The notes under the pieces are model-generated. The model made no database searches. It had not been told where the DNA came from and saw only the letters and a list, made by a program, of their open reading frames with translations. Of a DNA stretch of 64,000 bases, positions 1 to 8,670 are shown piece by piece. The DNA comes from Pseudidiomarina salinarum. Lineage in GTDB: Bacteria; Pseudomonadota; Gammaproteobacteria; Enterobacterales; Alteromonadaceae. The position numbers and the translations under genes are program-made. The DNA is taken from the NCBI RefSeq assembly GCF_000753715.1, contig NZ_JPER01000003.1, positions 124,001-188,000 of the forward strand. The letters are read 5' to 3'. Each line of letters opens with the position of its first letter. Position 1 is the stretch's first letter.

Positions 1-834
1 GTCGAACTGGCTGCAGTTGGCGCCCGTCATAGTCCAGTGGCCCGAATTATGTACCCGCGGCGCAATTTCATTGATCAGTAAGCGGGCATCAGCACCCTCA
101 CCGACCACGAAAAACTCAATCGCCAGCACGCCAATGTAATTCAGCGCATCCGTCAGACGTCTGAAGCAGGTTTCTGCGCGGCGTTGTAACGCTTCCGGGA
201 CGCTGTCGATCGCGCCCAGGCTATAACTCAGAATACCACGCTGGTGAACGTTGGTGATTAACGGGTAGCAGCAGACGCTGCCATCCTTACCACGCGCGCC
301 GACCAGCGACACCTCGCGCTCAAACGGGATCAATTGCTCAGCGATACCGGACTGTACACCAGCCTCGGTAGCGAGCGCCGCGGCGTCATCGCCTGATTTA
401 AAACGCCATTGCCCTTTACCGTCATAGCCGCCGCGGGCCGTCTTAAGTACCAACGGATAATCGCTTTGCTCAAGCAAACGCTGCAGTTCAGTTTCGGTGT
501 GGTAGCTTTTCCAGGGTGCCGTTGGCAACTGGCAGTCATCAAAGAGTTTCTTTTCCGCGCGGCGGTCGGTCAGGCTTTTAATGCGCGCCGGATCCATCAG
601 GAATTTGTCATGGGCGGCGGCAATAATATCAGCGGGGATATCTTCATGTTCCCAGCTCACGGCATCGGCCCAGGCGATGGCATCCGTCAGACTCATTTGC
701 AGGTCAACCTGCGCGGATAAGGGTTTTACTTTTTCGGTGCGGGTACTGTACAGCAGACACTCGTGCCCATGGCTTATTGCGCTGCCGCCAAGCATCTGGC
801 CGAGCTGACCATCACCGATAAAGAGTAACTTCAT
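1..834 (-). CDS. purK: N5-carboxyaminoimidazole ribonucleotide synthase PurK (partial, C-terminus cut by window edge)
   Basis: PurK uses ATP and bicarbonate to carboxylate aminoimidazole ribonucleotide in the cytoplasmic de novo purine pathway, and PurE then rearranges the product. Translating the minus strand from the ATG at 834 gives 278 codons without a stop. They begin [14 protein letters not shown] and contain the ATP-grasp stretches [28 protein letters not shown] and [16 protein letters not shown]. About 75 residues should lie beyond base 1, judging from the roughly 355-residue E. coli protein. Its ATG overlaps the purE stop in an ATGA, so the two genes are translationally coupled. No anomaly is visible in the part present. 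Confidence 0.96.
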   Translation of the reverse strand, partial: MKLLFIGDGQLGQMLGGSAISHGHECLLYSTRTEKVKPLSAQVDLQMSLTDAIAWADAVSWEHEDIPADIIAAAHDKFLMDPARIKSLTDRRAEKKLFDDCQLPTAPWKSYHTETELQRLLEQSDYPLVLKTARGGYDGKGQWRFKSGDDAAALATEAGVQSGIAEQLIPFEREVSLVGARGKDGSVCCYPLITNVHQRGILSYSLGAIDSVPEALQRRAETCFRRLTDALNYIGVLAIEFFVVGEGADARLLINEIAPRVHNSGHWTMTGANCSQFD

Positions 835-1322
835 TCCGGCAGCTCCAGCTTGGCTCCGCTCATCACTTTTTCGCGCTGTTGAGCGCGGAACCGCTGCACC
901 CGGTCACGCACAGACTTGTCGCTGACGCCAATAATCTGCGCCGCCAACAGACCAGCATTCGCTGCGCCAGCCGGCCCTACCGCCAGGGTACCGACAGCGA
1001 CGCCTTTTGGCATCTGCACAATTGAGAGCAGGCTATCCAGGCCTTTTAACTGTTTCCCCGGCACGGGTACGCCCAATACCGGAATAGCGGTAAAAGCTGC
1101 CAGCATCCCGGGTAAATGCGCAGCGCCACCAGCGCCGGCAATGACCACGGGCACATCGTCCTGCTCAGCCTGCTGCATAGTCGTCTGCAGCAAGTCGGGC
1201 GTACGGTGCGCAGACACCACTTCGGCGCGCCATTCAACGCCAAGATCTTTGAGCATTTGCGCTGCATGTTGCATTACGGGCCAGTCGGATTGCGAGCCCA
1301 TCAGAATAAGTACAGGTGCCAT
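831..1322 (-). CDS. purE: N5-carboxyaminoimidazole ribonucleotide mutase PurE
   Basis: This is the class I PurE mutase that converts N5-CAIR to 4-carboxy-AIR in purine synthesis. The 163-residue protein has the family signatures in order: MGSQSDWP near the start, SAHRTP around residue 43, the [10 protein letters not shown] substrate loop, and [17 protein letters not shown] toward the C-terminus. The length is normal for bacterial PurE. It is the first gene of a purE-purK operon with a 4-base overlap. The C-terminal tail of about 15 residues after VMSGAKL is variable in the family. Confidence 0.97.
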   Translation of the reverse strand: MAPVLILMGSQSDWPVMQHAAQMLKDLGVEWRAEVVSAHRTPDLLQTTMQQAEQDDVPVVIAGAGGAAHLPGMLAAFTAIPVLGVPVPGKQLKGLDSLLSIVQMPKGVAVGTLAVGPAGAANAGLLAAQIIGVSDKSVRDRVQRFRAQQREKVMSGAKLELPE

Positions 1323-1379
1323 GAGGTGCTCCTTTTGGAAAGGTGCGAATTGTAGCCAGCCTCGCGAGCGGGTGCAAAT

Positions 1380-2402
1380 TTATTGCGCAATCTTCAGCCG
1401 GTTGCGGCCCTGAGTCTTGGCCTTGCCCATAGCCGCATCGGCGGCTTCCAGCACCTCATCCCAGCTCTGCCCCGGCTTATGCTGAGCTACGCCCGCACTA
1501 GCGGTAACTGTAGTCATCATGGTTTTTACTGAAAAAGGTTCATGACGAATGCGGTTCAGCACTTCACTGCCGATCTCAGCAGCTTCATTCAGGGAAGTGC
1601 CCGCTAACAGCACGGTAAATTCAGCGCCCCGGCTGCGAACAATTATTGCCTTGTCACCTACGGTTTGCCGAATACGGCTAACCGTCTCCTGCAGCACCCG
1701 GTCGCCGAACATATAGCCGTACTTGTCGTTTACCGACTGAAAGGAATCAAGGTCAAGCACCATCACCGATAGCGGCTGTTTGCGGCGGATAGCCTTGGTT
1801 ATTGCTTGCTGCAGCAGGTCGGCAAGATGATCACGGTTATAGCAACCGGTCAGGGTGTCCGTCGCGGTGGCTTGATCCAGGTTGCGCTGCAGGCGCGCCA
1901 TTAATATCAGAAAAACTGCTCCGACTCCGATCAGCACCAACATAGATAAAGCGATACGCCAGGCGTAATCGAACGGTAGAAACCAATATGTGACCGCGGC
2001 AAAGAGCGCATAAATCAACATAATAACCAGTACAAAGATGGCTTTATCAAACATGAAGAAAACCATCGCCAGTACGGGGTACATCCAGTACACGCCGAGA
2101 ACGCCAGTCTGACGCATCGAAATACTCACCAGCAAACCCAGCGCGCAGATAAATAAAAAATTAAGCCATTGGGGGGCTAACTTGTCACGATAAATATAGC
2201 CAGCGACCAGAAACGCCAGGCCGGTTAACAGTAAAGCAGAGGCACCGATAAATTTCTGATCGGTAAAATAGAATGCAGCCATCACCACCATTACCAGGCC
2301 AACACCAAAATAGATAAGCCGCATGGCATTCAGCCGGAATTGCTGCCAGAGGCTGTGTTCTGATGATGTTTTATCCATATGCAATGAATTCATGGTCGTC
2401 AT
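1380..2402 (-). CDS. Membrane GGDEF-domain protein with degenerate signature (RGAEF)
   Basis: The 340-residue protein has about six hydrophobic segments between residues 25 and 170, then a GGDEF domain. The domain entry TDTLTGCYNR (181-190) and the Mg-site strand VLDLDSF (215-221) are intact. The signature loop reads RSRGAEF (256-262) where active diguanylate cyclases have RYGGDEF, so the first Gly is Arg and the Asp is Ala. I checked this on the DNA. These residues hold GTP and metal in active enzymes, so the domain is probably a sensor or binding module rather than a cyclase; that is inference. The first ATG is used; others lie at 2393 and 2378. It is monocistronic. Confidence 0.85.
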   Translation of the reverse strand: MTTMNSLHMDKTSSEHSLWQQFRLNAMRLIYFGVGLVMVVMAAFYFTDQKFIGASALLLTGLAFLVAGYIYRDKLAPQWLNFLFICALGLLVSISMRQTGVLGVYWMYPVLAMVFFMFDKAIFVLVIMLIYALFAAVTYWFLPFDYAWRIALSMLVLIGVGAVFLILMARLQRNLDQATATDTLTGCYNRDHLADLLQQAITKAIRRKQPLSVMVLDLDSFQSVNDKYGYMFGDRVLQETVSRIRQTVGDKAIIVRSRGAEFTVLLAGTSLNEAAEIGSEVLNRIRHEPFSVKTMMTTVTASAGVAQHKPGQSWDEVLEAADAAMGKAKTQGRNRLKIAQ

Positions 2403-2548
2403 CCGGTCAGGCTAGTGGTTGCGCCAAGGAGCGTCTTGCCAGTTATCACGTTGTCGCTCCGTTTAAACTATAACCTACAACTGTGAATAGCAACTCGTTT
2501 GCGGCACAATAGACAACTATTAATTGAACACGTAAAGGATTCAAACCT

Positions 2549-3097
2549 ATGCTACTTAAAGCAGCCGACAGCCTGCTGGTTATTGTCGATGTCCAGGAGC
2601 GTCTGGCGCCGGTCATCCACCAGCGTGATCAACTTATTGCGCGGATGCGCTGGTTGGGTGAAATAGCCAATGAACTGCACGTGCCGGTAGTCGTCACTGA
2701 ACAATATCCAAAAGGTCTTGGTATCAGTGTTAGCGAACTTGCCGGGGTAATTGAAAATGCCCGGGTGGTTGAGAAAATCCATTTTAGCGCCGTGCAGGAA
2801 CCACATTTTATGGACGCGCTGGACGAGATCAAACCCAAGCAGGTCATCCTTATGGGCATGGAGGTGCATGTCTGTATTTTACAGACAGCTGTTGAACTGC
2901 AGCAGCGCGGCTATCAGGTCTATGTGGTAGAGGATGCGGTCGGCTCGCGGCGGCCAAGCGATAAAGAAACCGCCTTAGCACGACTACGTCAGGCCGGCGT
3001 TTGCGTTATTTCTTCGGAAATGGCCGCTTATGAATGGCTACATCGGGGTGCGACAGATCAGTTCCGACATATCACCAAGAACTGGATTCGGGGTTAG
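2549..3097 (+). CDS. Isochorismatase-family cysteine hydrolase
   Basis: This is a cytoplasmic alpha/beta hydrolase of the isochorismatase/nicotinamidase superfamily; its substrate is unknown. The 182 residues show the expected catalytic triad positions: Asp in LLVIVDVQERL near residue 13, a Lys in VVEKIHF around residue 76, and the nucleophilic Cys in GMEVHVCILQT around residue 110, preceded by the usual non-proline cis bond region. The length is typical of the stand-alone subfamily. It lies divergently from the GGDEF gene, with about 145 bases between them. It could be a nicotinamidase-like or N-carbamoyl hydrolase, which the sequence cannot decide. Confidence 0.88.
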   Translation: MLLKAADSLLVIVDVQERLAPVIHQRDQLIARMRWLGEIANELHVPVVVTEQYPKGLGISVSELAGVIENARVVEKIHFSAVQEPHFMDALDEIKPKQVILMGMEVHVCILQTAVELQQRGYQVYVVEDAVGSRRPSDKETALARLRQAGVCVISSEMAAYEWLHRGATDQFRHITKNWIRG

Positions 3098-3132
3098 GGC
3101 TCCCGTCATAGAGAGCGTTAATAAAAGTTTAA

Positions 3133-3160
3133 TTGACAATAAGCTGTTCTCGCGTATACT
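3133..3160 (+). promoter_or_regulatory. Sigma-70 promoter of the cold-shock gene
   Basis: A TTGACA box (3133-3138) and a TATACT box (3155-3160) are separated by 16 bases. Transcription from here would start near 3167 and give a 5' leader of about 138 nt before the csp ATG, comparable to the long thermosensing leaders of cspA-type genes. I did not find a clear cold-box sequence in the leader. Confidence 0.75.
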
Positions 3161-3304
3161 AATTGTCGCTAGAAAAATTCGGCTGTTTGATTGTGGTCTG
3201 TTACGAAGTCTATTGCTGTACCTCGTTTTGTAAGTCCCAAGTAATACACGTATTTTTATTAGCAATACCCTAGATTTTCACATGCAATACGAGGAATTCA
3301 CAGC

Positions 3305-3511
3305 ATGTCTACAGTAACTGGTAAAGTAAAATTCTTTAACGAAGCTAAAGGCTTCGGTTTCATCGAGCAAGAACAAGGCGCAGACGTATTTGTACATTTC
3401 AGTGCAATCCAGTCTGACGGCTTCAAAACTCTGGCTGAAGGCCAGCAAGTTCAGTTCACTATCGCTCAAGGTCCTAAAGGCCCACAAGCAGAAAACGTAG
3501 TACCTATGTAA
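3305..3511 (+). CDS. CspA-family cold-shock protein
   Basis: This is a small single-stranded nucleic-acid chaperone that binds RNA and ssDNA in the cytoplasm. The 68 residues form one cold-shock domain with RNP1 (KGFGFI, residues 15-20) and RNP2 (VFVHF, residues 28-32). The length is standard. The start is supported by a GAGGAA stretch about 10 bases upstream. A long leader from the 3133-3160 promoter suggests post-transcriptional control, although whether it is cold-induced or constitutive cannot be told. It is monocistronic and ends at a strong terminator. Confidence 0.96.
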   Translation: MSTVTGKVKFFNEAKGFGFIEQEQGADVFVHFSAIQSDGFKTLAEGQQVQFTIAQGPKGPQAENVVPM

Positions 3512-3551
3512 TTACTGCATAAGGTGCTCGCGTTAAGCGAACTCTTTATCG

Positions 3552-3580
3552 AAAAAGCCGCTCACTGAGCGGCTTTTTTT
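3552..3580. terminator. Bidirectional intrinsic terminator between csp and cysE
   Basis: GCCGCTC/GAGCGGC arms (3557-3573) are extended by A-runs on the left and T-runs on the right, so the hairpin can stop both the plus-strand csp transcript and the minus-strand cysE transcript. The right-hand T-run touches the cysE stop codon. Confidence 0.9.
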
Positions 3581-4377
3581 TATTCCTTTTTCTTAGTCTG
3601 CCGCCGTTCGGCAGCTTTCTGCTCAGCATTAATAAAATCCACATCATCGAGCTCGACTTCAGGTAGTTTTTCACAAACGTCCCCACCTAACTCGTTGACA
3701 GCCTTACATAAGTCGCTGACCTTTTGATCCAGTACGTGAACATGATCCAGCATACGACCCATAGCGGTCGCCACCGGATCCGGATTATCGGCCGAAATCG
3801 CATAGGCATCGAAGCCATAGGCTTTAGCCATTTCTTCACGCCGCTTCACCGCTTCTTTATCCTGCGGGGAACTGGCCACGCGCGCCGGAATTCCCATTAC
3901 CGTGGTATTTGCGGGTACCGCTTTCACAACCACAGCATTGGAACCAATCCGGGCATTTTCTCCTACTTCAATTGGCCCCAGAACTTTGGCTCCGGCACCA
4001 ATCACCACGCCGTTTTTCAGCGTGGGATGGCGCTTACCGCCATCCCAGCTGGTGCCACCCAGGGTCACGCCATGGTAAATGGTGACATCATCGCCAATCT
4101 CGGCTGTTTCGCCAATGACCACTCCCATGCCGTGATCGATAAAGAACCGGCGGCCAATGCGGGCGCCGGGATGGATTTCTACGCCAGTAAACCAGCGGGA
4201 TATAGTCGAGATAAAGCGCGCCAGCCAGTACCAGCGCCAGGTCCATAATTTATGGCTCAACCGGTGAAACCATACGGCGTGCAGCCCCGGATAGGTGGTC
4301 AGCACCTCGAAGGCGTTGCGGGCGGCCGGATCCCGGTTAAATACACTTTTTATATCTTCGCGAATGCGTGTAAACAT
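3580..4377 (-). CDS. cysE: Serine O-acetyltransferase CysE
   Basis: CysE transfers acetyl from acetyl-CoA to L-serine, giving O-acetylserine for cysteine synthesis. After an N-terminal helical part (residues 1-65) come the hexapeptide repeats of the left-handed beta helix, with [20 protein letters not shown] (the catalytic His is in DHG), [14 protein letters not shown] and the C-terminal GNPA-like GIPAR motif. At 265 residues it matches the variant with a long C-terminal tail, here acidic then Lys-rich. It is monocistronic and converges with csp across a shared terminator. Confidence 0.95.
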   Translation of the reverse strand: MFTRIREDIKSVFNRDPAARNAFEVLTTYPGLHAVWFHRLSHKLWTWRWYWLARFISTISRWFTGVEIHPGARIGRRFFIDHGMGVVIGETAEIGDDVTIYHGVTLGGTSWDGGKRHPTLKNGVVIGAGAKVLGPIEVGENARIGSNAVVVKAVPANTTVMGIPARVASSPQDKEAVKRREEMAKAYGFDAYAISADNPDPVATAMGRMLDHVHVLDQKVSDLCKAVNELGGDVCEKLPEVELDDVDFINAEQKAAERRQTKKKE

Positions 4378-4548
4378 CTATCGTCTTACCATCAGATCAA
4401 GGTTTCTGTGGTCTAGTATATCAATTTACGTGCTATAGCGTTAATTCACCTTGAATATCAGTCAGGCTGCCAGCAGTTGGCTTGATCTCGCAACTAATAG
4501 CAGCGTAAGGTGAACCTATCATTAACCAATAACAGAGAAGACAGCATT

Positions 4549-5823
4549 ATGCGTAAATTACTAGGTATTGCCGTTATTGCGGCCTGTACGCACAGCGCCC
4601 AGGCTGACACCTTAGTCTATGCCGGCACCCTGATTGATGGCACCGCCAATGGGCCGCAGCAAAACATGACGCTGATCATTGATGGCGCGCACATTGTCGC
4701 GGTGGAAAAAGGCTTCCGTAAAGCCGAGGCTGGCGATGTCATCATTGACCGCCGCTCGGGCACCGTCATGCCGGGCTTTATTGATATGCACACGCACCTG
4801 ACCTCACAAATGGCGCGCGGCAGCTACATCGAAAGGTATACCAAGAACGCCGCCGACGTAACGCTGGACTCCGTTTACTATGCCGAGAAAACCCTGTTAG
4901 CGGGCTTTACCACGGTACGTGACCTTGGTGACTCGTTTAATGCCAGTATCTCGCTGCGTAACGCCGTCAATGCCGGAAAGGTAACAGGCCCACGCATTTT
5001 TACTGCCGGTAAATCAATTGCCACCACCGGCGGCCATGCCGATCCTACCAATGGCGCCCGTGAAGGACTTTACGACTCGCCTACCCCGGCTGAGGGCGTC
5101 GCTAACGGCCCCTACGAGGCTCGTCAGGCCGTGCGTGAGCGCTATCAGGATGGTTCTGACTTAATCAAGCTGACCGTCACAGGCGGCGTATTGAGCATGG
5201 CAAAAAGCGGCCAGAACCCTCAGTTTATGATGGACGAGCTGGAAGCCGTAGTTGCTGCCGCCAAAGATTACGGTATGAAAGTAACCGTGCATGCCCATGG
5301 TAAAGAAGGCATGCTGCGCGCAATTAAGGCGGGTGTGCATTCCATTGAGCATGGCACCTACATGGATACCGAAGTTATGGACGCCATGAAAGCTAAAGGC
5401 GTCTACTACGTGCCGACTATTACTGCCGGCCAGTCAGTGGCTGAACGAGCTAAAATTGATGGCTATTTTCCGGAAATTGTACGGCCCAAAGCTGCCGCTA
5501 TCGGTCCTTTGATCCAGAACACTTTTGCTGAAGCATACAAAGCTGGCGTAAAAATCGCCTTTGGTACCGACGCCGGTGTATTTGACCACGGTGAGAACTA
5601 TCGTGAGTTTATCTACATGGTCGAGGCTGGGATGCCACCGCTCACCGCTATCCGCAGCGCAACGGCCGAAGCCGCCGCGCTGTTAGGTGTTACCGATATT
5701 GGTACGCTTGAAGTAGGAAAGCGGGCCGACGTGGTTGCGGTAACCGGTGACCCGTTAAAAGATATTACCCTGTTGAGCGCGGTTGACCTGGTCATCAAAG
5801 ACGGTCTGGTCTATAAAAACTAA
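4549..5823 (+). CDS. Secreted amidohydrolase (metal-dependent, imidazolonepropionase-like)
   Basis: I chose the ATG at 4549 because it gives a clean signal peptide ending in HSAQA after about 19 residues; an upstream in-frame GTG at 4510 would bury it. The mature protein is a TIM-barrel amidohydrolase: HxH metal ligands in DMHTHL, a Lys in [10 protein letters not shown], His ligands in VTVHAHG and SIEHGTYMD, and the catalytic Asp in AFGTDAGVF. This matches the Xaa-Pro dipeptidase/prolidase-like and imidazolonepropionase-related branch, and the protein is probably periplasmic. The substrate is unknown. Its stop overlaps that of the facing gene by three bases. Confidence 0.88.
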   Translation: MRKLLGIAVIAACTHSAQADTLVYAGTLIDGTANGPQQNMTLIIDGAHIVAVEKGFRKAEAGDVIIDRRSGTVMPGFIDMHTHLTSQMARGSYIERYTKNAADVTLDSVYYAEKTLLAGFTTVRDLGDSFNASISLRNAVNAGKVTGPRIFTAGKSIATTGGHADPTNGAREGLYDSPTPAEGVANGPYEARQAVRERYQDGSDLIKLTVTGGVLSMAKSGQNPQFMMDELEAVVAAAKDYGMKVTVHAHGKEGMLRAIKAGVHSIEHGTYMDTEVMDAMKAKGVYYVPTITAGQSVAERAKIDGYFPEIVRPKAAAIGPLIQNTFAEAYKAGVKIAFGTDAGVFDHGENYREFIYMVEAGMPPLTAIRSATAEAAALLGVTDIGTLEVGKRADVVAVTGDPLKDITLLSAVDLVIKDGLVYKN

Positions 5824-6296
5824 GCTTTATCTTCCCTGAAATCTTCGCGCAGCTGGCGGACGTCTTTTAAAATGGCGTCCTTCAGCTCGCGCTCATAGCC
5901 TTCCCGTTCTTCATCCATGCGCCGGATTTCCTTTTTCGGAAACTGCTTGCGGGCATCATGCGTTGGCATGTGCTTAATCCGCTCATACATCTGATGCAGC
6001 GCCGGGTATTTGGCCGCATAGTCCGGTTTTTCCGGCTCAGCGCGATGATCAAGTAATACCACAATGCGCAGCGCGCCCTCAGAGAAGTCACACTGACCTT
6101 GCTCCATGGCCCGGGCGAGGGTGGTGACGCTTTCATCAAGGCTGGTGTTGCGCTTGGTCATGGCTTCCTGACGGCGGCGTTGCTGCTGATGCAGACGTGC
6201 CAGCAGACGCCCGGCAATGAACGCCAGTACTACAATAACGGCTATTGCCGCACCAATGACAATCCAGCCCCACAGGGGTATCGCGTAATCAGTCAT
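5820..6296 (-). CDS. DUF2489-type single-pass membrane protein, downstream of yihI
   Basis: The protein of about 158 residues has one N-terminal membrane segment ([18 protein letters not shown]), followed by a basic stretch and a soluble helical domain rich in charged residues. It resembles the DUF2489 family that sits next to yihI in Vibrio- and Shewanella-type genomes; its function is unknown. I chose the ATG at 6296 ([11 protein letters not shown]) because it overlaps the yihI stop by 8 bases, as expected for coupled translation. A start at 6320 would add eight residues of no apparent use. Confidence 0.8.
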   Translation of the reverse strand: MTDYAIPLWGWIVIGAAIAVIVVLAFIAGRLLARLHQQQRRRQEAMTKRNTSLDESVTTLARAMEQGQCDFSEGALRIVVLLDHRAEPEKPDYAAKYPALHQMYERIKHMPTHDARKQFPKKEIRRMDEEREGYERELKDAILKDVRQLREDFREDKA

Positions 6297-6768
6297 CGTC
6301 TTCCCATTCATCATCGTCATTCACATCAATACCAAGCTGCCCAGCTAACTGACTGAAGCGCTCAGTACGCTCATCCACATAGCGCAGATCGGCATCGCTT
6401 AGCTCTTCTTCCTGATCCAACCGCTCGAGCAAGGATTGCAGCCGCGGATCATTTTCCAGCGCCTGCAGTTCGGCAAAGGCGGCTTCTTCATCAAAGGCCT
6501 TCTGCTTTGGCTTTGGTGTTACTGCTGCAGTTACCGACGACACCAGTTCGACTGGCTTCTTGCTGCCAATCCGCGGGTCTTGCTGACTTTTCTGGCTGGC
6601 TGATAACTTACGCCGGGTAGCTTCAGAAAGTTCATTCATGCGGCTGCCAGGCTTCCGTCCTTTACCAGGGGTGACCTTACTAGCCGTAGGCGTCCGGTCT
6701 AATTCTGATTTAGGCTTTTGTGATGCGGCCAGTGGGCCGGTCTTGCGGGTTTTCTTACGACGGGTCAT
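6289..6768 (-). CDS. yihI: Der GTPase-activating protein YihI
   Basis: YihI stimulates the GTPase Der (EngA) and thereby tunes 50S ribosome assembly. The 159 residues start with a very basic, disordered arm (MTRRKKTRKTG), pass through the conserved DPRIGSKKPVELV segment near residue 65, and end in an acidic helical domain (NDPRLQSLLERLDQEEEL, then YVDERTERFSQL) and an acidic tail. Length and charge layout fit the family. It is followed by the DUF2489 gene and preceded by the minus-strand terminator of the candidate Csr RNA. Confidence 0.9.
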   Translation of the reverse strand: MTRRKKTRKTGPLAASQKPKSELDRTPTASKVTPGKGRKPGSRMNELSEATRRKLSASQKSQQDPRIGSKKPVELVSSVTAAVTPKPKQKAFDEEAAFAELQALENDPRLQSLLERLDQEEELSDADLRYVDERTERFSQLAGQLGIDVNDDDEWEDDD

Positions 6769-6825
6769 AAACTATCCAGTTTAAGGGGCTTTACTGAATA
6801 ATAGTCTACCTGAGTGCGGGGGCAA

Positions 6826-6850
6826 ATAAAAAGGCGATGTCTCCATCGCC
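6826..6850 (-). terminator. Intrinsic terminator upstream of yihI, minus strand
   Basis: Seven-base arms GGCGATG (6833-6839) and CATCGCC (6844-6850) enclose a four-base loop. On the minus strand they are followed by TTTTTATTT. It lies upstream of yihI, so it ends a separate transcript coming from the 6850-7210 gap. Confidence 0.88.
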
Positions 6851-7085
6851 CAATATTTATTCTCTCTTCACAAAAGCGCACATGCGATTATGTTGAGAAC
6901 GGTTGTCATATCTTCCCTGTTGTTAAATTATAACGTCCCTGAACTTTTCTTATTATTGTTATTATTTTTTAAGCGCATTAACCGAGCTTTGTTGTTATTA
7001 GTCTGCTTGGTTAAAAAAGGCCTCCTGGCCATGTTGTTATTCCCTGGATTAAAGCCTTGAAACGCCGCCGTGGCGGCTTTCGATG
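6826..7085 (-). ncRNA. Candidate CsrB/CsrC-type regulatory RNA (CsrA-sequestering)
   Basis: The gap upstream of yihI holds a cluster of GGA motifs on the minus strand: CCAGGGA (7041-7047), CCAGGA in the loop of a GGCC-AGGA-GGCC hairpin (7019-7030), TCAGGGA (6936-6942), ACAGGGA (6914-6920) and GATGGAGA in the loop of the final hairpin (6840-6847). It ends at a strong minus-strand terminator. Repeated CAGGGA/AGGA motifs in A/U-rich sequence are the hallmark of RNAs that titrate CsrA/RsmA. E. coli csrC lies between yihA (engB) and yihI in the same orientation relative to both. The 5' end is a guess; I saw no clear promoter. Confidence 0.6.
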
Positions 7086-7213
7086 GCATTCAGACTACTG
7101 AATCCGAATTTTTTATCAATGATTTTTATGATCTATTAAAAAAGTTTCTTATAACCTTTTTGTTTAAGCTATGGTTTATAACGTCTTTTCTTTACTATTT
7201 CTTTAACAAAAAT

Positions 7214-7244
7214 AAAAAAAGGCAGCCCTGACTGCTGCCTTTTT
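7214..7244. terminator. Terminator after cytochrome c4 gene
   Basis: GGCAGC (7221-7226) pairs with GCTGCC (7234-7239) across a seven-base loop. It is flanked by a run of seven A on the left (seven U on the minus-strand RNA) and five T on the right. It ends the minus-strand cytochrome transcript and can act in both directions. Confidence 0.88.
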
Positions 7245-7280
7245 AACCAGGCTTACGCCCGGCTGTATCGTGCTTTCTTC

Positions 7281-7919
7281 TTAATACAACCCTTGCAGGT
7301 AGCGGGACAGCATTTCAATATCCTGGTCGGTCAGCTTCGCCGCGACATCGCGCATCATACCATTCGGGTCATTAGCGCGCTCACCAGAGCGGAACATTTC
7401 CAGCTGCTGCCGGGTGTAGTTGGCATGCTGGCCAGAGACATCAGGAAACTTCGCCAATCCCATGCCATCACCACGCGGTCCGTGACAGGCTGAACATGAT
7501 GGAATATTGCGCTCGGCATCACCGCCTCGATAAAGCGGCTGGGCATAGGCGACTGATTCTTCAGTGGCGGTGCCTATTTCAGGATCTTGCGCAGCAAAAT
7601 AAACCGCAAGGTCAGCCAGTTCCTGCTCATTAAACGCGGCAACCTGCCCCTGCATAATGGCGTTCGCCCGGCCTTCTTCACCATTGGTGGCGGCGGCGAG
7701 CTGATAATCAAGCAGCTGCTTCAGAAGGTAAGGCGCATGCTGGCCAGCAATTTTCGGATACATATCAGACGGTGAATTACCGCTGGGCCCATGGCATGCA
7801 GCACAAACAGCAGCCAGCTCCTGGCCTCTGTCTGCGTCACCTTCAACGGTGTTGGCGTTAGCGGTCAGGCCCGTATATAAACCAATATATAGCGCAACAA
7901 ACAATGCGACTTTTTTCAT
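7281..7919 (-). CDS. Diheme cytochrome c4
   Basis: This periplasmic electron carrier has two c-type heme domains and passes electrons to terminal oxidases. The ATG at 7919 starts a signal peptide (MKKVALFVALYIGLYTG, cleavage after TANA). The mature protein has two CxxCH sites, CAACH and CSACH, each with a following Met ligand region (MYPKIAGQHAPY and FPDVSGQHANY mark the duplicated halves). The total of 212 residues is right for the family. A start further upstream at 7967 would precede the signal peptide by 16 charged residues and is unlikely. It is divergent from engB, as in many gammaproteobacteria. Confidence 0.94.
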   Translation of the reverse strand: MKKVALFVALYIGLYTGLTANANTVEGDADRGQELAAVCAACHGPSGNSPSDMYPKIAGQHAPYLLKQLLDYQLAAATNGEEGRANAIMQGQVAAFNEQELADLAVYFAAQDPEIGTATEESVAYAQPLYRGGDAERNIPSCSACHGPRGDGMGLAKFPDVSGQHANYTRQQLEMFRSGERANDPNGMMRDVAAKLTDQDIEMLSRYLQGLY

Positions 7920-8025
7920 AAGCGATATCTCTGCTCTGGATTTGGTAACAAAGGCTATTTTACACAAAACTTGTGCGGATTAAACGTCTAATCATGATAC
8001 TATTGGGTTTCAGTCAACGCTATGC

Positions 8026-8670
8026 ATGTCTATGAACACCACATTAAACTTTCAGCCAACACAATTTGTCACCAGCGCCGCCACTATTTCGCAGCTACCC
8101 GCTGACGATGGCGTCGAAATTGCCTTTGCCGGTCGCTCAAACGCCGGTAAGTCAAGCGCGCTCAATACCCTGACCCGGCAGAACAGTCTGGCCCGCACCA
8201 GTAAAACACCTGGCCGGACCCAGCTCATTAATGTCTTTGAAGTCGCGCCGGGTAAACGCCTGATCGATCTGCCCGGCTATGGCTATGCCAAAGTGCCGCT
8301 GGAAGTAAAAGAAAAATGGCAGCGCGCACTCAGTGAGTACCTGCAAAAGCGCGAGTCGCTTAAAGGCCTGGTAGTATTAATGGATATCCGCCACCCTTAC
8401 CGTGAAGTCGACCAGGAGCTACTGCACTGGGCAACGGATTCAGCCATTCCGGTACTGGTACTGCTGACGAAGGCCGACAAACTCAAGCCTGGTGCGCGTA
8501 AAACCACCTTGCTACAGGCCCGGGAAGCCGCGCTGGTATTTGGCGGTGACGTGCGCGTTGAAATGTTCTCCTCATTAACTAAGATTGGCTTGCCACAAGC
8601 TGAAACCATTATCTCGGACTGGCTGAACCAGCCGGTTGCTGATCCAGAACCAGGCGATGACGCTGAATAG
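8026..8670 (+). CDS. engB: Ribosome biogenesis GTPase EngB (YihA/YsxC)
   Basis: This essential GTPase assists late 50S assembly. The 214-residue protein has G1 GRSNAGKSS (about 32-40), the G2 segment [10 protein letters not shown]3 DLPGYGYA and G4 LTKADKL, all intact. A second ATG two codons downstream (8032) is also possible. The last 15 residues are acidic, and their codons overlap the start of the next gene. It is divergent from the cytochrome c4 gene. Confidence 0.96.
   Translation: MSMNTTLNFQPTQFVTSAATISQLPADDGVEIAFAGRSNAGKSSALNTLTRQNSLARTSKTPGRTQLINVFEVAPGKRLIDLPGYGYAKVPLEVKEKWQRALSEYLQKRESLKGLVVLMDIRHPYREVDQELLHWATDSAIPVLVLLTKADKLKPGARKTTLLQAREAALVFGGDVRVEMFSSLTKIGLPQAETIISDWLNQPVADPEPGDDAE

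Noticed and set aside
3167-3304. A cold-box in the csp leader
   Set aside because: The leader is long, but no convincing match to the known cold-box could be seen.
6868-6909. A 13-codon minus-strand ORF (MTTVLNIIACALL) after an AGGGAAG
   Set aside because: It could look like a leader peptide before the terminator at 6826-6850, but it has no run of regulatory codons and no biosynthetic gene follows; yihI needs no attenuation.
6928-7032. A 34-codon minus-strand ORF (MARRPFLTKQ...) in the gap upstream of yihI
   Set aside because: Its start lies inside the GGCC hairpin of the candidate Csr RNA, its composition (runs of Asn and Lys) reflects AT-rich noncoding sequence, and an AGGGA near the start is explained as a CsrA-type motif.
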